Position numbers and translations under genes: made by a program
Origin: an uncultured Clostridia bacterium
GTDB taxonomy: Bacteria > Bacillota > Clostridia > Oscillospirales > Oscillospiraceae
NCBI GenBank assembly: GCA_946628965.1
Contig: CAMOXI010000009.1
Location: 1-43,355, forward strand
Length of the DNA stretch: 43,355 nt
Reading direction: 5' to 3'
Notes under the pieces: model-generated
The model's database searches: none
Seen by the model: only the letters and a program-made list of their open reading frames with translations
Told to the model about the DNA's origin: nothing
Shown: piece by piece, positions 23,273-30,966 of the stretch
Layout: each line of letters begins with the position of its first letter
How positions within the stretch are numbered: the first letter of the stretch is position 1

Positions 23273-23773
23273 TTAATCATTTTTCCTGAGTGAACCAAGG
23301 CTGTCAAGCCATTTTTCTACTGCTGCCACAGGTCCGTTCTCAGCGTCACGCATTTCCACCGCGAGACCAGTCAGCACTTTTGCCTTCGGCTCAAGCTTGC
23401 GGATCATATCATATGTGCCACCGTCTCCGGAGCCCATATGGGTGTTGAAGGGGATGATCGTCTTGCCACTGAGATCGTATTTATCAAAGAAAGTGTAAAT
23501 GATCATCGGGAAAGTATACCACCACATGGGATAACCGATGTAGATCGTATCATATGCATCGACATTGATCTCATTTTTGATTGAAGGGCGCTGATCCTCG
23601 TCATGTTCCTTCTTTGCGAGTCTTGCAAGCGCGTTATAATGATCCCGATTGCTGTCATAGGGTACGGCAGACTCGATTTCTGCGATATCTGCGCCGGTCT
23701 GCTTCGCGATCTCCTCTGCCACGATCCTTGCAGTGCCGTAGACACTGAAATAAACTACCAGTTCTTTTACCAT
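23273..23773 (-). CDS. Flavodoxin
   Basis: 166 residues from ATG 23773, with AGGAGG eight bases upstream. The FMN phosphate loop is YFSVYGTARIVAEEI (residues about 7-21), with an unusual Tyr-Gly-Thr for the common SxTGNT. YIGYPMWWYTFPMIIYTF and FNTHMGSGDGGTYDMI are typical of the flavodoxin_4/WrbA-like group of Clostridia that act as small flavin reductases or electron carriers. 19 bp after the AKR gene in one operon. Confidence 0.88.
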   Translation of the reverse strand: MVKELVVYFSVYGTARIVAEEIAKQTGADIAEIESAVPYDSNRDHYNALARLAKKEHDEDQRPSIKNEINVDAYDTIYIGYPMWWYTFPMIIYTFFDKYDLSGKTIIPFNTHMGSGDGGTYDMIRKLEPKAKVLTGLAVEMRDAENGPVAAVEKWLDSLGSLRKND

Positions 23774-23792
23774 CTCTTTTGCCTCCTGCCCA

Positions 23793-24632
23793 TTAAAGGT
23801 CCGGGCCAAGCTCCATCTTCGCATACTGCGCGAGCATTTCCGGAGTTCCGTTGTAGTAGCGTACGCCCTTGTTCACCTTTCCGACCTCAGCCATCTCTTC
23901 ACCGGTCAGGGCAAAGTCGAAAATGTCGAAGTTGTCGCGGATGTGCTCCGGATTCCGGGAGCCGGGGAAGACGACGTTACCGCTCTGCACGTGCCAGCGC
24001 AGGATGATTTGCGCATTGGTTTTCCCGTACTTTCCCGCCAGTTTGGCAAACACAGGCTCGTTGATCAGGTTCTTGTCGCCGTGTCCCAGCGGATACCAGG
24101 CCATGAGCCCCATGCCGGTCTCGGCAAGAAATGCCTTCAGCTCTGTCTGCGGGAAGTAGGGATGGGCTTCCACCTGCACCACATGGGGTTTGATATCCAT
24201 GGTCTCGATCGCTTCTTTCAGAAGGTCTTCCGGGAAGTTGGACAGGCCGATGGCCTTGACCTTGCCTTCTTTATAGGCCTTCTCGATGTTCCTGTAGCCC
24301 TCGCGCCAGTTGTCGGTGGGCTGATGGAGGAAGAGGAGATCGATATAGTCTGTACCGAGGCGTGCCAGGGTCTCGTCGATCGCCGTTTCTTTTTCATAGA
24401 CCGTAGGCCAGAGTTTGGTAACGAGGAAGATCTCTTCTCTGGCAACGCCGCTCTTTTTGATCCCGCGGCCGGTGCCGGATTCGTTCATATAACCGTTTGC
24501 GGTATCGATGAGCCGCACACCGCTCTTTATAGCGCTCTCCACTGCTGCTTCCGCCTCTGCCGGGGACATCATAAATACGCCGATTCCTGCCATAGGCATT
24601 TTGTTTCCGTTGCTGAGAGTGAAGTATTCCAT
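23793..24632 (-). CDS. Aldo/keto reductase
   Basis: 279 residues from ATG 24632, with AAAGGAG eight bases upstream. MEYFTLSNGNKMPMAGIGVF opens the barrel; catalytic tetrad candidates are Asp and Tyr in LIDTANGYMNE, Lys in LVTKLWPT and His in LFLHQPTD. FPGSRNPEHIRDN near the end binds NADP(H) phosphate in the family. Probably reduces a carbonyl or keto-acid with NADPH. First gene of the AKR-flavodoxin-SnoaL operon and divergent from the LysR regulator. Confidence 0.93.
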   Translation of the reverse strand: MEYFTLSNGNKMPMAGIGVFMMSPAEAEAAVESAIKSGVRLIDTANGYMNESGTGRGIKKSGVAREEIFLVTKLWPTVYEKETAIDETLARLGTDYIDLLFLHQPTDNWREGYRNIEKAYKEGKVKAIGLSNFPEDLLKEAIETMDIKPHVVQVEAHPYFPQTELKAFLAETGMGLMAWYPLGHGDKNLINEPVFAKLAGKYGKTNAQIILRWHVQSGNVVFPGSRNPEHIRDNFDIFDFALTGEEMAEVGKVNKGVRYYNGTPEMLAQYAKMELGPDL

Positions 24633-24689
24633 GATTTGATCTCCTTTCGCTTTTACGTCATTTATAGGTTGTTTCTTCTTTCTGTGCCA

Positions 24690-24718
24690 ATTATATATAG
24701 AAATCAGTTGCAAGTCTA
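24690..24718 (-). promoter_or_regulatory. Promoter of the AKR-flavodoxin operon
   Basis: Minus strand TAGACT (24713-24718), 17-nt spacer, TATAAT (24690-24695). The -35 touches that of the divergent LysR promoter, so LysR binding here would affect both. Confidence 0.65.
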
Positions 24719-24736
24719 CTGCTTCTTGTATATAAT
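24708..24736 (+). promoter_or_regulatory. Promoter of the LysR-type gene
   Basis: TTGCAA (24708-24713), 17-nt spacer, TATAAT (24731-24736). Downstream, GTATA-CGT-TATAC (24738-24750) is a small inverted repeat and a possible LysR-type site over the transcription start. Confidence 0.7.
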
Positions 24737-24772
24737 GGTATACGTTATACGAATACAATAGGGGGCAAAAAC

Positions 24773-25654
24773 ATGATCGAGACCTATCTGCTGGAACAGT
24801 TCGCGGCATTTGCGAGATGCGGAACACTCTTAAAAGCATCGGAGGAACTGCATATTACGCAGCCGACCCTATCCCGTTCCATGAAAAAGCTGGAAGAAGA
24901 ACTGGGCGTGTCGATCTTTCACCGGGAAAACAGCAAGCTTTCCTTAAATGAGACTGGCAAGGTGGCCGCTGAATACGCGGAGAAGGCCCTGCAGGCTAAC
25001 CAGGATCTGATCGACCATGTACTGACATACGACCGCAGCCTGCGAACTGTCAGTATCGGGTCGAGCTCACCGTTTCCGATCAACGAACTGATGCCTGCCC
25101 TGCAGGAATACCTCTCTGAAAAAACGATTCTCACTGAACTGGTCGATACGGACGAGCTTCTGCTGACAGGGCTGAAGAACCGGAGGTATGACCTTGTGGT
25201 CCTGCATTCCCTTCCAGAAGATAAAACGTTGTACTGTCAGCGTTACATGGATGAGCAGATCTGCCTTACCGTGGACGAGAACCACCCCTTTGCCCAAAAG
25301 AAAAGCATCTCCTTTGCGGAGATGCTTGGAATGCGTATTCTGGTTTCCGGAAAGATCGGCTTCTGGATGGACATCTGCAAAAAGCATCTTTCGGAAGAAG
25401 ACCTTCTGGTACAGCGTGGTCTTGAGGCCCTGGGAGAACTGATCGAAGCATCGACCCTGCCATTTTTCAACTCCGACCGCATGATCGAAATGGGAGTTCA
25501 GATACCCGGAAGAGTGTCCGTTCCGATCAGCGACGAAGACGCCCATGCCACGTACTGGGTGGCCTGCCGGGCTTCCGATCAGAGCAAATACAGATCGATC
25601 TTTAATACAGTGCGTAGCTATGCACTAAGGCATGACGCAAGGAACTGTCGTTAA
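24773..25654 (+). CDS. LysR-family transcriptional regulator
   Basis: 293 residues. N-terminal winged HTH: LLEQFAAFARCGTLLKASEE and LHITQPTLSRSMKKLEEELG (about residues 5-45), typical of LysR proteins, followed by a periplasmic-binding-like effector domain (about 85-290). GGGGG lies eight bases before the ATG. Divergent from the AKR operon, so it most likely activates it in response to a small molecule, probably a substrate of the reductase. Confidence 0.92.
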   Translation: MIETYLLEQFAAFARCGTLLKASEELHITQPTLSRSMKKLEEELGVSIFHRENSKLSLNETGKVAAEYAEKALQANQDLIDHVLTYDRSLRTVSIGSSSPFPINELMPALQEYLSEKTILTELVDTDELLLTGLKNRRYDLVVLHSLPEDKTLYCQRYMDEQICLTVDENHPFAQKKSISFAEMLGMRILVSGKIGFWMDICKKHLSEEDLLVQRGLEALGELIEASTLPFFNSDRMIEMGVQIPGRVSVPISDEDAHATYWVACRASDQSKYRSIFNTVRSYALRHDARNCR

Positions 25655-25748
25655 CGAATTTTGTACAGGCTTCCTTCGGTTCGCTTCCCGGAAGGAAAGA
25701 AAGATTAGTCTTATTCATATCAGTATTACTATATTTAGTATTATTTGA

Positions 25749-25798
25749 GTGTGATTTTCACACTTCAAGAAGTGTCGTTTTCACACTTCAAGAAGTAT
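25749..25798. repeat. Two tandem 16-bp palindromes with 23-bp period
   Basis: ACACTTC-AA-GAAGTGT (25760-25775) and ACACTTC-AA-GAAGTAT (25783-25798), the first a perfect 7-bp inverted repeat. GTGTGA-TTT-TCACAC (25749-25763) overlaps the first. Period close to two helical turns would place dimers on one face of DNA. Confidence 0.7.
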
Positions 25799-25848
25799 CG
25801 TCCATAACAATACCCGCAACTCATTTTGAGATAATAGGCAACAAAAAA

Positions 25849-25873
25849 CGGACTGCTGTATAACAACAATCCG
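25849..25873. terminator. Terminator between LysR and DUF4914 genes
   Basis: CGGACTGCTG / CAACAATCCG pair with two G-U wobbles on the minus-strand RNA, followed there by CGTTTTTT; on the plus strand CGCTTTTG follows. It probably ends the leftward DUF4914 transcript. Confidence 0.7.
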
Positions 25874-25921
25874 CTTTTGTTTGTCAACCCGCTCAGACAG
25901 ATGCCAAAGTCGTTTTGATAC

Positions 25922-25961
25922 AAAACTTTCTTATGAGCACCCGCCATTTGGGCGGCGGTTC
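25922..25961 (+). repeat. 40-bp inverted boundary repeat, copy B
   Basis: AAAACTTTCTTATGAG, a GC hairpin CCGCC..GGGCGG, then GGCGGTTC. It is the inverse of copy A at 22696-22735, so both face into the 3.2-kb redox module. Confidence 0.7.
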
Positions 25962-25983
25962 GTTCTTGTTATGAAAGTTTTCT

Positions 25984-27882
25984 TCAGCGCAGGTTCAGCG
26001 GGGTGATCTTCAGGTACTCCTCCAGCGGCGCGTCATTGAGGCAGAGCTCAATGATCTGGCGGCCGATGGGATCCAGCTCGTCGGTCAGGAACTCGGAGAT
26101 CTGCTCCTTCATGAAGTCGGTCAGGATCTTGGCGCCGGCGTCGTAGCCCTCGAAGCCCAGCTTGGACTGATACTCGGGGCGCAGGAAGGTGCGGCGGACA
26201 TACTGGCCGTCGATCTTCATCTCGTCCAGGGAGAAGCCGAAGAGCGGGCAGCGGGCGGGCACCAGGTGCTTCATGCGCACGATGCCGTTGCGGCGGGCCA
26301 GGTACTCACGGGTGATCCACTCGCCCATGAAGCCGATGCGGTAGGCGCCGATGTGCTGGTTGGGGATCAGGATATTCAGGGTGTTGGGGGTGTCCAGCAT
26401 CTGGTGGAGCAGGAGGTTTGCCTGCGTCACCTTCTTGCCGGTGCAGAAGGGCCAGTAGGAGCCCACGCCCTCGGCCTTCAGGCCGGAGCCGGCGTTCGTG
26501 TCGGCGATAGAGGGGTTCTTGAAGCCGCGCGGGGACACCAGACGCCACAGCCAGGCGATGGAGGCGGGCACAAACTGCACCATGCCCATGACGCCGTAGT
26601 TCGGCTCCATGACGGTGCTGGGCGGCATACGCACGCCGAAGGAACGCACGTTGACCTCCTGGGGCTGATCGCCGGGTACGATGTTGTCGATCATGGTGCG
26701 GGGGATGATCACGCGGGGGTTGGTGCAGGGCTTGCCGGTGGACTCAATGACATGCTCCCAGATCAGGCAGGTGGCGCCGGGGGTGCCGTCCATGTTGAAG
26801 AACTCCAGCGGCTCGGGCGGATGGATGCTGATGCGCTCGTACATGGGGACGTTGCCGTAGTACTGGTCGCCGTCCATGCGCAGGAACCAGCCGTCCTCGG
26901 CGTCGGCGATGACCAGGTGGCCGGAGCCGTTCTGCAGATCCTTGTGGGCCATGACCATATCGTCGGCGATGGGGTGGATCTTGCAGGTCTCGTTCAGGGT
27001 CAGGTAATAATCTTCGCCGGAAACCAGGTGGGTGCCCAGCAGGACCTGGCCGTTCTCTTCCTTGTGGACCTCTTCCAGCATCTCGGACTTGCCGCCGCCG
27101 GAAGCGCCCTCGTGCATGAAGACGACCTCGTTTTCATACGGAGTCTCCAGCACGGCGGCGGAGGCGTGGTTGGTGACCCAGCCCTCATGCTCGCCGATGT
27201 CCAGCAGCATGGAGAACACGCCCTTCTTGGCGGAAGGACCGGGATAGAGGTTGTAGGCAAAGACCTCGTGCAGAGTCTCGCTGCGCTGGTGGACGACCAC
27301 CTGTCTGCCGTCAAAGTGGGTCAGACGGAAGGGCGGCGCCACGTAGATGATGGCGCGGGGAGTAAAGCCCGCCTCGATGTCATGAATGCTGACGAAGCCC
27401 TGCATGTTGGCCAGGGACAGGGCAAAGAAGGCTGCGTTGGTGGGGCAGACCATCAGCGCGTCATAGCCGAAGTAGCGGCCGCCGGCGTGGAAAGGCAGCA
27501 GGATGATGCCCTGCCCCTCGAACCACTGCATGGTCTCCTCGCGCAGCTTGGAGAACTCGTAGCCGTACACATCCCTGAAGCGGGGCTTGTCGGTGGGCAG
27601 TTCGTCGCCAATGCGCATGCAGTCGGGATCGCGGCGGCGCATGTAATCTTCCATGAAGTTGACCACAGGGCCGTTCTTGCAGCGGACGACCTCCGCCTCT
27701 TTGAAGACGCCGCGGCCGGGGATGGTGTAAGTCACGTCATAGCGGGAGGAATGGGTGGGACCGTAGCACAGCTCCAGCAGCTGATCCTTGGTCTCGGGAT
27801 AGCAGCGCCACTTGGCCTTGGAGACGGCAGCCTTCAGGTCATCGGGCAGGACAAAACGATTGAAAAAGGAATCAATGAACAT
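25984..27882 (-). CDS. DUF4914 family protein, PEPCK-like P-loop
   Basis: 632 residues from ATG 27882, with AAGGTGG six bases upstream. The central FMHEGASGGGKSEMLEEVHK (about residues 251-270) looks like the kinase-1a loop of the PEP carboxykinase/HPr kinase fold, and IADDMVMAHKDL could be the metal-binding partner. To my knowledge this matches DUF4914, a conserved, uncharacterised family of gut Firmicutes and Bacteroidetes. A nucleotide-dependent kinase or carboxykinase-like activity is inferred, not known. Single-gene transcription unit with its own promoter. Confidence 0.8.
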   Translation of the reverse strand: MFIDSFFNRFVLPDDLKAAVSKAKWRCYPETKDQLLELCYGPTHSSRYDVTYTIPGRGVFKEAEVVRCKNGPVVNFMEDYMRRRDPDCMRIGDELPTDKPRFRDVYGYEFSKLREETMQWFEGQGIILLPFHAGGRYFGYDALMVCPTNAAFFALSLANMQGFVSIHDIEAGFTPRAIIYVAPPFRLTHFDGRQVVVHQRSETLHEVFAYNLYPGPSAKKGVFSMLLDIGEHEGWVTNHASAAVLETPYENEVVFMHEGASGGGKSEMLEEVHKEENGQVLLGTHLVSGEDYYLTLNETCKIHPIADDMVMAHKDLQNGSGHLVIADAEDGWFLRMDGDQYYGNVPMYERISIHPPEPLEFFNMDGTPGATCLIWEHVIESTGKPCTNPRVIIPRTMIDNIVPGDQPQEVNVRSFGVRMPPSTVMEPNYGVMGMVQFVPASIAWLWRLVSPRGFKNPSIADTNAGSGLKAEGVGSYWPFCTGKKVTQANLLLHQMLDTPNTLNILIPNQHIGAYRIGFMGEWITREYLARRNGIVRMKHLVPARCPLFGFSLDEMKIDGQYVRRTFLRPEYQSKLGFEGYDAGAKILTDFMKEQISEFLTDELDPIGRQIIELCLNDAPLEEYLKITPLNLR

Positions 27883-27936
27883 GTTGAACCACCTTTCGGA
27901 ATTAAAGCATGTTTATATGAATTTGCGCTTGTTAAG

Positions 27937-27965
27937 ATTTTACCACAAGCCTTTCAAATGTACAA
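27937..27965 (-). promoter_or_regulatory. Promoter of the DUF4914 gene with operator-like palindrome
   Basis: Minus strand TTGTAC (27960-27965), 17-nt spacer, TAAAAT (27937-27942). GCTTGT (27927-27932) and ACAAGC (27945-27950) form an inverted repeat centred on the -10, a likely repressor site. Confidence 0.65.
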
Positions 27966-27980
27966 GAATCACAGTCAGAG

Positions 27981-28010
27981 AAAAAAGCCCCCCAAACGGG
28001 AAGCTTTTTT
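27981..28010 (-). terminator. Terminator of the LRR-glycosidase operon
   Basis: AAAAAAGC-CCC ... GGG-AA-GCTTTTTT hairpin with a small bulge and T-run on either strand; follows the small membrane protein gene that ends at 28050. Confidence 0.85.
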
Positions 28011-28049
28011 CGGCAATTCTGTTCAGTTTGACGAATCGGGCGTCTCCGC

Positions 28050-28244
28050 TCAGCGCCGGAGCGAGGCGATATAGAGGGAGACCACCGTGATCCCGACGAC
28101 GGCCAGCAGCAGCAGATAGAGATAGGAGCTGGTGCTGGTGAGAAAGCGCATGTAGGGATTGCGGGCGTCCACAATGACCAGCACCACAAGGCCCATCAGC
28201 AGGGCGTTTGCCAGCATGGCAAGAAAGAGTTTAAAGCGTCTCAC
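28050..28244 (-). CDS. Small membrane protein, two helices
   Basis: 64 residues, start overlapping the upstream gene by 4 bp. Two hydrophobic helices (LAMLANALLMGLVVLVIV and YLYLLLLAVVGITVVSLYI) separated by a short polar loop, basic ends. No known family. Co-translated with the phosphodiester glycosidase gene, so it may assist or anchor it. Confidence 0.75.
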   Translation of the reverse strand: MRRFKLFLAMLANALLMGLVVLVIVDARNPYMRFLTSTSSYLYLLLLAVVGITVVSLYIASLRR

Positions 28245-29290
28245 TCTTCGCCCTCCTTGATCTCCGCCGCGACGACCAGATCGTTCAGATAGCGGTCGCC
28301 ATAGGGTCGGTTGATGACCTGGCCGTGGAACACCATCACCGAGGAGGCGCCGCCGTCCAGGTTGTAGGCCGCCTTGCAGCCCAGTTCATGCATGATGGCG
28401 GAGAGCGTCTGCATCTCCGCGCCCAGGGAGTAGCCTCCCTGCCGTCCGTCCACCACCACGAAGCAGTAGTGGCCCGGCTCGTAATAGCCCAGGGCCGTGC
28501 GCGGATGGGTGATCAGCAGCGCTTCAGAGATGTTGAAGCTCTCCTTTGGGCTGCCGTCGGCGTTCAGGAGGCTCGGCCCGAAGTGCCAGATCTGCCAGGG
28601 CTCCTGCGAGATCACGTCCTCCGCGGTATACTCCCCGGGGCCGTAGGTCTCCATCCGGCCGTCATAGTAGAGGGCGCAGATGTCGGCCGTCGTATCATTC
28701 ACGTCGTAGATCTGCCCGTTTCGCACCACGAAGCCCGCGCCGCGCTGATCCACAAAGCAGTCGCCGTTGACGGCGATGACCGCCTCGGCGTCCCGGGCGA
28801 TGTCCACCGGGACGGCGAAGGAATAGCCGGTCAGAGGGAAAGCCGCGTGCAGCTGCTCCACGTCGCTCAGATAGATATCCGCCACAAAGTAGACGCCCTT
28901 CGGCAGCAGCTCCGTGTATTCATATTTTGTCACCGTCACCGCCATGGTGGGGCTGCTGTAGTGCAGATCCTCCCACACGGTCTCCTCGCTGAACTGATCG
29001 GCAAACTTTTCCGCCCAGGTCAGCGGCCGCGGCTCCTCGGTGGGTTCTGGCCCGGCCGGTTCTTTTTCAGTGGAAGGCTCCTCTTCCGGCTCCTCCGCGG
29101 GGAGAGCCGTGGGGGCCGGGGTCTCCGTCCGCTCCACCGCGGCGATGGGGGCTGGCATGCCCTCGCTGCGCGTTTTGTAATATGGGATCACATGGTGAAA
29201 GAGCGCAAACACGCAGAGCACCAGTCCCGCCAGCAGCAGCTGCAGCAGCAGGAAAGCCCAGAGCGGCAGGCCCTTATTCTTTTGTTCCAA
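28241..29290 (-). CDS. Membrane-anchored phosphodiester glycosidase (NAGPA/DUF2233 domain)
   Basis: 349 residues. One N-terminal membrane helix (WAFLLLQLLLAGLVLCVFAL, about residues 11-30) and a Pro/Glu-rich stretch (about 45-90) lead to an external domain. VIAVNGDCFVDQRGAGFVVR, THPRTALGYYEPGHYCFVVV and AAYNLDGGASSVMVFHG are the conserved motifs of the NAGPA family, which cleaves phosphodiester-linked sugars and often acts in exopolysaccharide or wall polymer metabolism. In an operon with an LRR protein (6-bp gap) and a small membrane protein. Confidence 0.88.
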   Translation of the reverse strand: MEQKNKGLPLWAFLLLQLLLAGLVLCVFALFHHVIPYYKTRSEGMPAPIAAVERTETPAPTALPAEEPEEEPSTEKEPAGPEPTEEPRPLTWAEKFADQFSEETVWEDLHYSSPTMAVTVTKYEYTELLPKGVYFVADIYLSDVEQLHAAFPLTGYSFAVPVDIARDAEAVIAVNGDCFVDQRGAGFVVRNGQIYDVNDTTADICALYYDGRMETYGPGEYTAEDVISQEPWQIWHFGPSLLNADGSPKESFNISEALLITHPRTALGYYEPGHYCFVVVDGRQGGYSLGAEMQTLSAIMHELGCKAAYNLDGGASSVMVFHGQVINRPYGDRYLNDLVVAAEIKEGEE

Positions 29291-29296
29291 GCGCGT

Positions 29297-30826
29297 TCAC
29301 GCTCCGTTCTCAAATTCCTCCGGATAATAGCCGAAGTAGTAATCTTCCACGCGATAGCGCAGGATCTTATACATATCCAGATACCACTGGGCGCGTACGC
29401 CGCCCGCGGCGTCGAAGCTCCAGCCCACTGCCTTGGAGATCTTCTGCTCAAAGGTGATCCAGCAGTCCGGCAGCTCCTCATAGATCTGCTCCTGCTGCTC
29501 CTCGGGGATGCCGTAGTTCATGATGCAGTAGAAGCGCTCCAGGTTCTTGAGTCCGAAGACGGGGCTGATGTCGTGCACCTTGGTGGCGCTGATGTTCAGA
29601 AGCTTCAGGCTCTCACACTCGGCCAGAGGCGAAATGTCCTCCAGCAGGTGGCAGAAGTAGAGTTCCAGCATTTCCAGCTTCTTGCAGTTGGAAAGAGGAC
29701 TGATGTCCCGCACATAGTTATAGGAGAGTATGACATATTTCAGATTCGGCATGTAGCCCATGAAGGTGATGTCCGACAGGGTGTTGTGCCCCAGGTCCAG
29801 GTACTCCACCTCGTTGCAGAAGCGCAGGATCTGCACGTTTCTGTTGTCCAGCGTCCAGGTCAGATGGACGATCTTGATATCCGTGAGGAAGTTGGAAAGG
29901 GTCAGCCAGATGCGCCAGACGATCTTGGTGGCAGGAAAGTCCTCCCGCAGCTTTGCCAGCACTTCATTGTCGATGCCGCAGCCGTCCAGCAGGAAGTAGC
30001 TGCACTTTTTCAGCACCGGCAGCGCCCGGCGCAGTTCCTCTTCGCCCTCGTTTCCGATGGGGACGCGGATGTACTCGATGCGCTCGTCCTCAGTGGATAC
30101 GATCTGGCCGAAGAGTTCAAAGCGGTAGGCAAAGCAGACCTCGGGAAAAGCCTCCTGCAGGGTGAGGAGCTCTTCCAGGCTCAGCGTGTTGCCGCCCTCT
30201 CCATCCGTCAGCACTACACGGGAGAGTGACGGGAGAAGACGCATGGCAGTGATTGCCTCGTCCAGCTCAGCGCTCTGCAGGGCGGTCAGATCCAGCTTCT
30301 TTGTGTTTTCCCGGTATTCCCTGCCCAGAAGGGAAACCGTGTAGCTGATCTCCCGCTCCGGGTAGCGCTCCCGCAGGGCGGCGATCTGCTCGGGCTGCAG
30401 CGTGGTGCCGGGGAGGGAGATTTTGGAAGCTGCGGGAAGATGCACCAGATTCTCAAGCAGCGTGTCATAGTCAAAGTCCGACGGTGCAAGCGTCAGCTCC
30501 GTCTCGGTGTTCTCCACGGTCTTTTCCCCGATGGGGACGGAGTACAGAACCTGCTGCTCCGGGTGCTCCCCGGCGTAGGCGAGAAGCGCCGCGTAGCACT
30601 CGCTCCCGCGGGCGTCCACGGTTTTCAGGTTGCGGTACTGCGCAAGCGAATCCAGGTCCTCCGCCATCATCACAGCCGTCACTTCCTCCACCGCGTCCAG
30701 CTCGCGCTGGTGCTCCTCAGCCGCGAGGCGGGCGGCCCGCTCCCGGTACAGGATCACGCCCCCGGCCGCAAGGGCCGCTATCAGAAGGATCGCAAGCACG
30801 ATCCCGATCGCCTTTTTTGCTTTCAT
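29297..30826 (-). CDS. Membrane-anchored leucine-rich repeat protein
   Basis: 509 residues from ATG 30826, with GAGGAG seven bases upstream. N-terminal anchor IGIVLAILLIAALAAGGVIL, then a long extracytoplasmic part. Two degenerate repeat areas (about 115-235) precede a clear LRR array of the internalin-like type (about residues 335-450): VEYLDLGHNTLSDITFMGYM, then LKYVILSYNYVRDISPLSNC and LEMLELYFCHLLEDISPLAE, spaced by 22-24 residues. LRRs usually bind proteins or glycans at the surface. First gene of the three-gene envelope operon. Confidence 0.85.
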   Translation of the reverse strand: MKAKKAIGIVLAILLIAALAAGGVILYRERAARLAAEEHQRELDAVEEVTAVMMAEDLDSLAQYRNLKTVDARGSECYAALLAYAGEHPEQQVLYSVPIGEKTVENTETELTLAPSDFDYDTLLENLVHLPAASKISLPGTTLQPEQIAALRERYPEREISYTVSLLGREYRENTKKLDLTALQSAELDEAITAMRLLPSLSRVVLTDGEGGNTLSLEELLTLQEAFPEVCFAYRFELFGQIVSTEDERIEYIRVPIGNEGEEELRRALPVLKKCSYFLLDGCGIDNEVLAKLREDFPATKIVWRIWLTLSNFLTDIKIVHLTWTLDNRNVQILRFCNEVEYLDLGHNTLSDITFMGYMPNLKYVILSYNYVRDISPLSNCKKLEMLELYFCHLLEDISPLAECESLKLLNISATKVHDISPVFGLKNLERFYCIMNYGIPEEQQEQIYEELPDCWITFEQKISKAVGWSFDAAGGVRAQWYLDMYKILRYRVEDYYFGYYPEEFENGA

Positions 30827-30863
30827 CGCAGACTCCTCATAATGATGTATGGAATGACATCTT

Positions 30864-30892
30864 ATTATATTCTCCCTTTCCGCGCTTTGCAA
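30864..30892 (-). promoter_or_regulatory. Promoter of the LRR operon
   Basis: Minus strand TTGCAA (30887-30892), 17-nt spacer, TATAAT (30864-30869). Confidence 0.75.
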
Positions 30893-30904
30893 GCGTTTTC
30901 GACC

Positions 30905-30934
30905 TTGCCCCGGGCAGTCTGCATCTGGTATAAT
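30905..30934 (+). promoter_or_regulatory. Promoter of truA
   Basis: TTGCCC (30905-30910), 18-nt spacer, TATAAT (30929-30934), divergent from the LRR promoter; AAGGAGG and the ATG follow at 30954-30969. Confidence 0.7.
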
Positions 30935-30966
30935 AGGAAAAGATTATCGCAGAAGGAGGCGCGGGC

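Larger units (their letters stand above)
25655..25983. other. Intergenic region after LysR: operator-like repeats, terminator, boundary repeat
   Basis: No gene seen in 329 bp. From left to right: a weak CTTCC/GGAAG hairpin near 25670-25690, AT-rich sequence, a pair of 16-bp palindromes (25760-25798), a terminator hairpin (25849-25873) and boundary repeat copy B (25922-25961). The AT-rich composition contrasts with the neighbouring DUF4914 gene. Confidence 0.7.

Noticed and set aside
26266-28074. 600-codon plus-strand frame opposite DUF4914
   Set aside because: Antisense shadow; the minus-strand frame has a ribosome site, promoter and family motifs.
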